Shown here in pieces: positions 5,919 through 6,232 of a stretch of DNA of 6,232 bases (position 1 is the first letter of the stretch; each line of letters opens with the position of its first letter). This DNA comes from Lachnospiraceae bacterium. Lineage in GTDB: Bacteria; Bacillota; Clostridia; Lachnospirales; Lachnospiraceae. A program made the translations under genes and the position numbers. The stretch covers positions 1 through 6,232 of the forward strand of contig DNJM01000178.1 of the NCBI GenBank assembly GCA_003489085.1, written 5' to 3'. Under the pieces are notes generated by a model, which made no database searches, was not told where the DNA came from, and saw only the letters and a list, made by a program, of their open reading frames with translations.

Positions 5919-6232
5919 TCTTCATTATCCTGCAGGGCAATGGAATGCCGGAATTTTCCCGGTGTCATGGAACGGAATTTTAAAAAATTCCGCGATAGTG
6001 TCTTTTCTGTCTGGTAGCCGACTTCTAAGGCAACCTCCAGAATACTTTTCGATGTTTTCAGAAGCAGCTCCGAAGCACGGTTGACCCGGATAAAGTTCAG
6101 ATAGTCAGAAAAATTCATTTCCACCTGATAAAGAAGAATCCGGTTGAGCTCCTTTGGAGAGATTCCGAATCTATCACCAATCTGTCTGGGGGTCAGTGGT
6201 TCCATATAGTGCCGATAGATATAAGATACAAT
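5900..6232 (-). CDS. AraC-family transcriptional regulator, C-terminal DNA-binding part (cut by window edge)
   Basis: A partial gene: the reading frame stays open through base 6232, so the ATG at 6205 is an internal Met and not the start. Nine further codons (IVSYIYRHY) are visible before it and match the usual opening of an AraC HTH domain. The roughly 110 visible residues hold both helix-turn-helix units: YIYRHYMEPLTPRQIGDRFGI with ISPKELNRIL, then SILEVALEVGYQTEKTLSRNFLKF followed by TPGKFR, the standard end of the domain. It should bind DNA as a transcription factor; the ligand or sensor domain lies outside the window. The gene converges on the arc operon, 57 bases from its last stop codon, and its final codons form one arm of the inverted repeat at 5860-5918. 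Whether it controls the operon cannot be told, since its promoter is elsewhere. Confidence 0.9.
   Translation of the reverse strand: MVSYIYRHYMEPLTPRQIGDRFGISPKELNRILLYQVEMNFSDYLNFIRVNRASELLLKTSKSILEVALEVGYQTEKTLSRNFLKFRSMTPGKFRHSIALQDNEETFRIQ

Noticed and set aside
5881..6084. Plus-strand open frame of 67 codons after the operon
   Set aside because: It starts in the hairpin loop, has no ribosome site, and overlaps the well-supported AraC-family domain on the other strand.

Overview
The window looks like chromosomal DNA of an anaerobic low-to-mid GC Firmicute. I would guess the Lachnospiraceae or nearby Clostridia, from the strong AGGAGG-type ribosome sites, AT-rich gaps between genes, the style of the proteins and the mix of genes. 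This placement is inference; there is no rRNA or other marker gene. I see no mobile element, tRNA, CRISPR array or phage gene.

Layout: (1) 56-394 (+), a small acidic lipoprotein, closed by a strong intrinsic terminator at 442-481. (2) 537-1310 (+), a stand-alone HisA of the eukaryotic (yeast HIS6-like) type with its own extended -10 promoter. (3) 1449-5842 (+), a tight four-gene operon: arginine deiminase (arcA), ornithine carbamoyltransferase (arcB), carbamate kinase (arcC) and a TIGR00300/AgrE-type ornithine cyclodeaminase-like protein. The internal gaps are only 21, 15 and 26 bases. (4) 5860-5918, an inverted repeat between convergent genes that probably ends transcription from both sides. 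(5) 5900-6232 (-), the C-terminal DNA-binding part of an AraC-family regulator that runs off the right edge.

The operon reads as one catabolic route. Arginine is deiminated to citrulline; citrulline is split by phosphate into ornithine and carbamoyl phosphate; carbamoyl phosphate gives ATP, CO2 and ammonia; and the fourth enzyme probably cyclises ornithine to proline, releasing a third ammonia. Ordinary arc operons export ornithine in exchange for arginine. Here no antiporter (ArcD) gene is present in the window and the fourth gene offers a way to consume ornithine inside the cell. In an anaerobe the proline could feed Stickland-type reduction, but nothing in the window shows that.

The two most notable points are this arginine-to-proline gene set and the fact that the cyclodeaminase-like protein lacks the N-terminal 'LOR/SDH' part normally found in its family. 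The HisA type is a third. The rest is ordinary.
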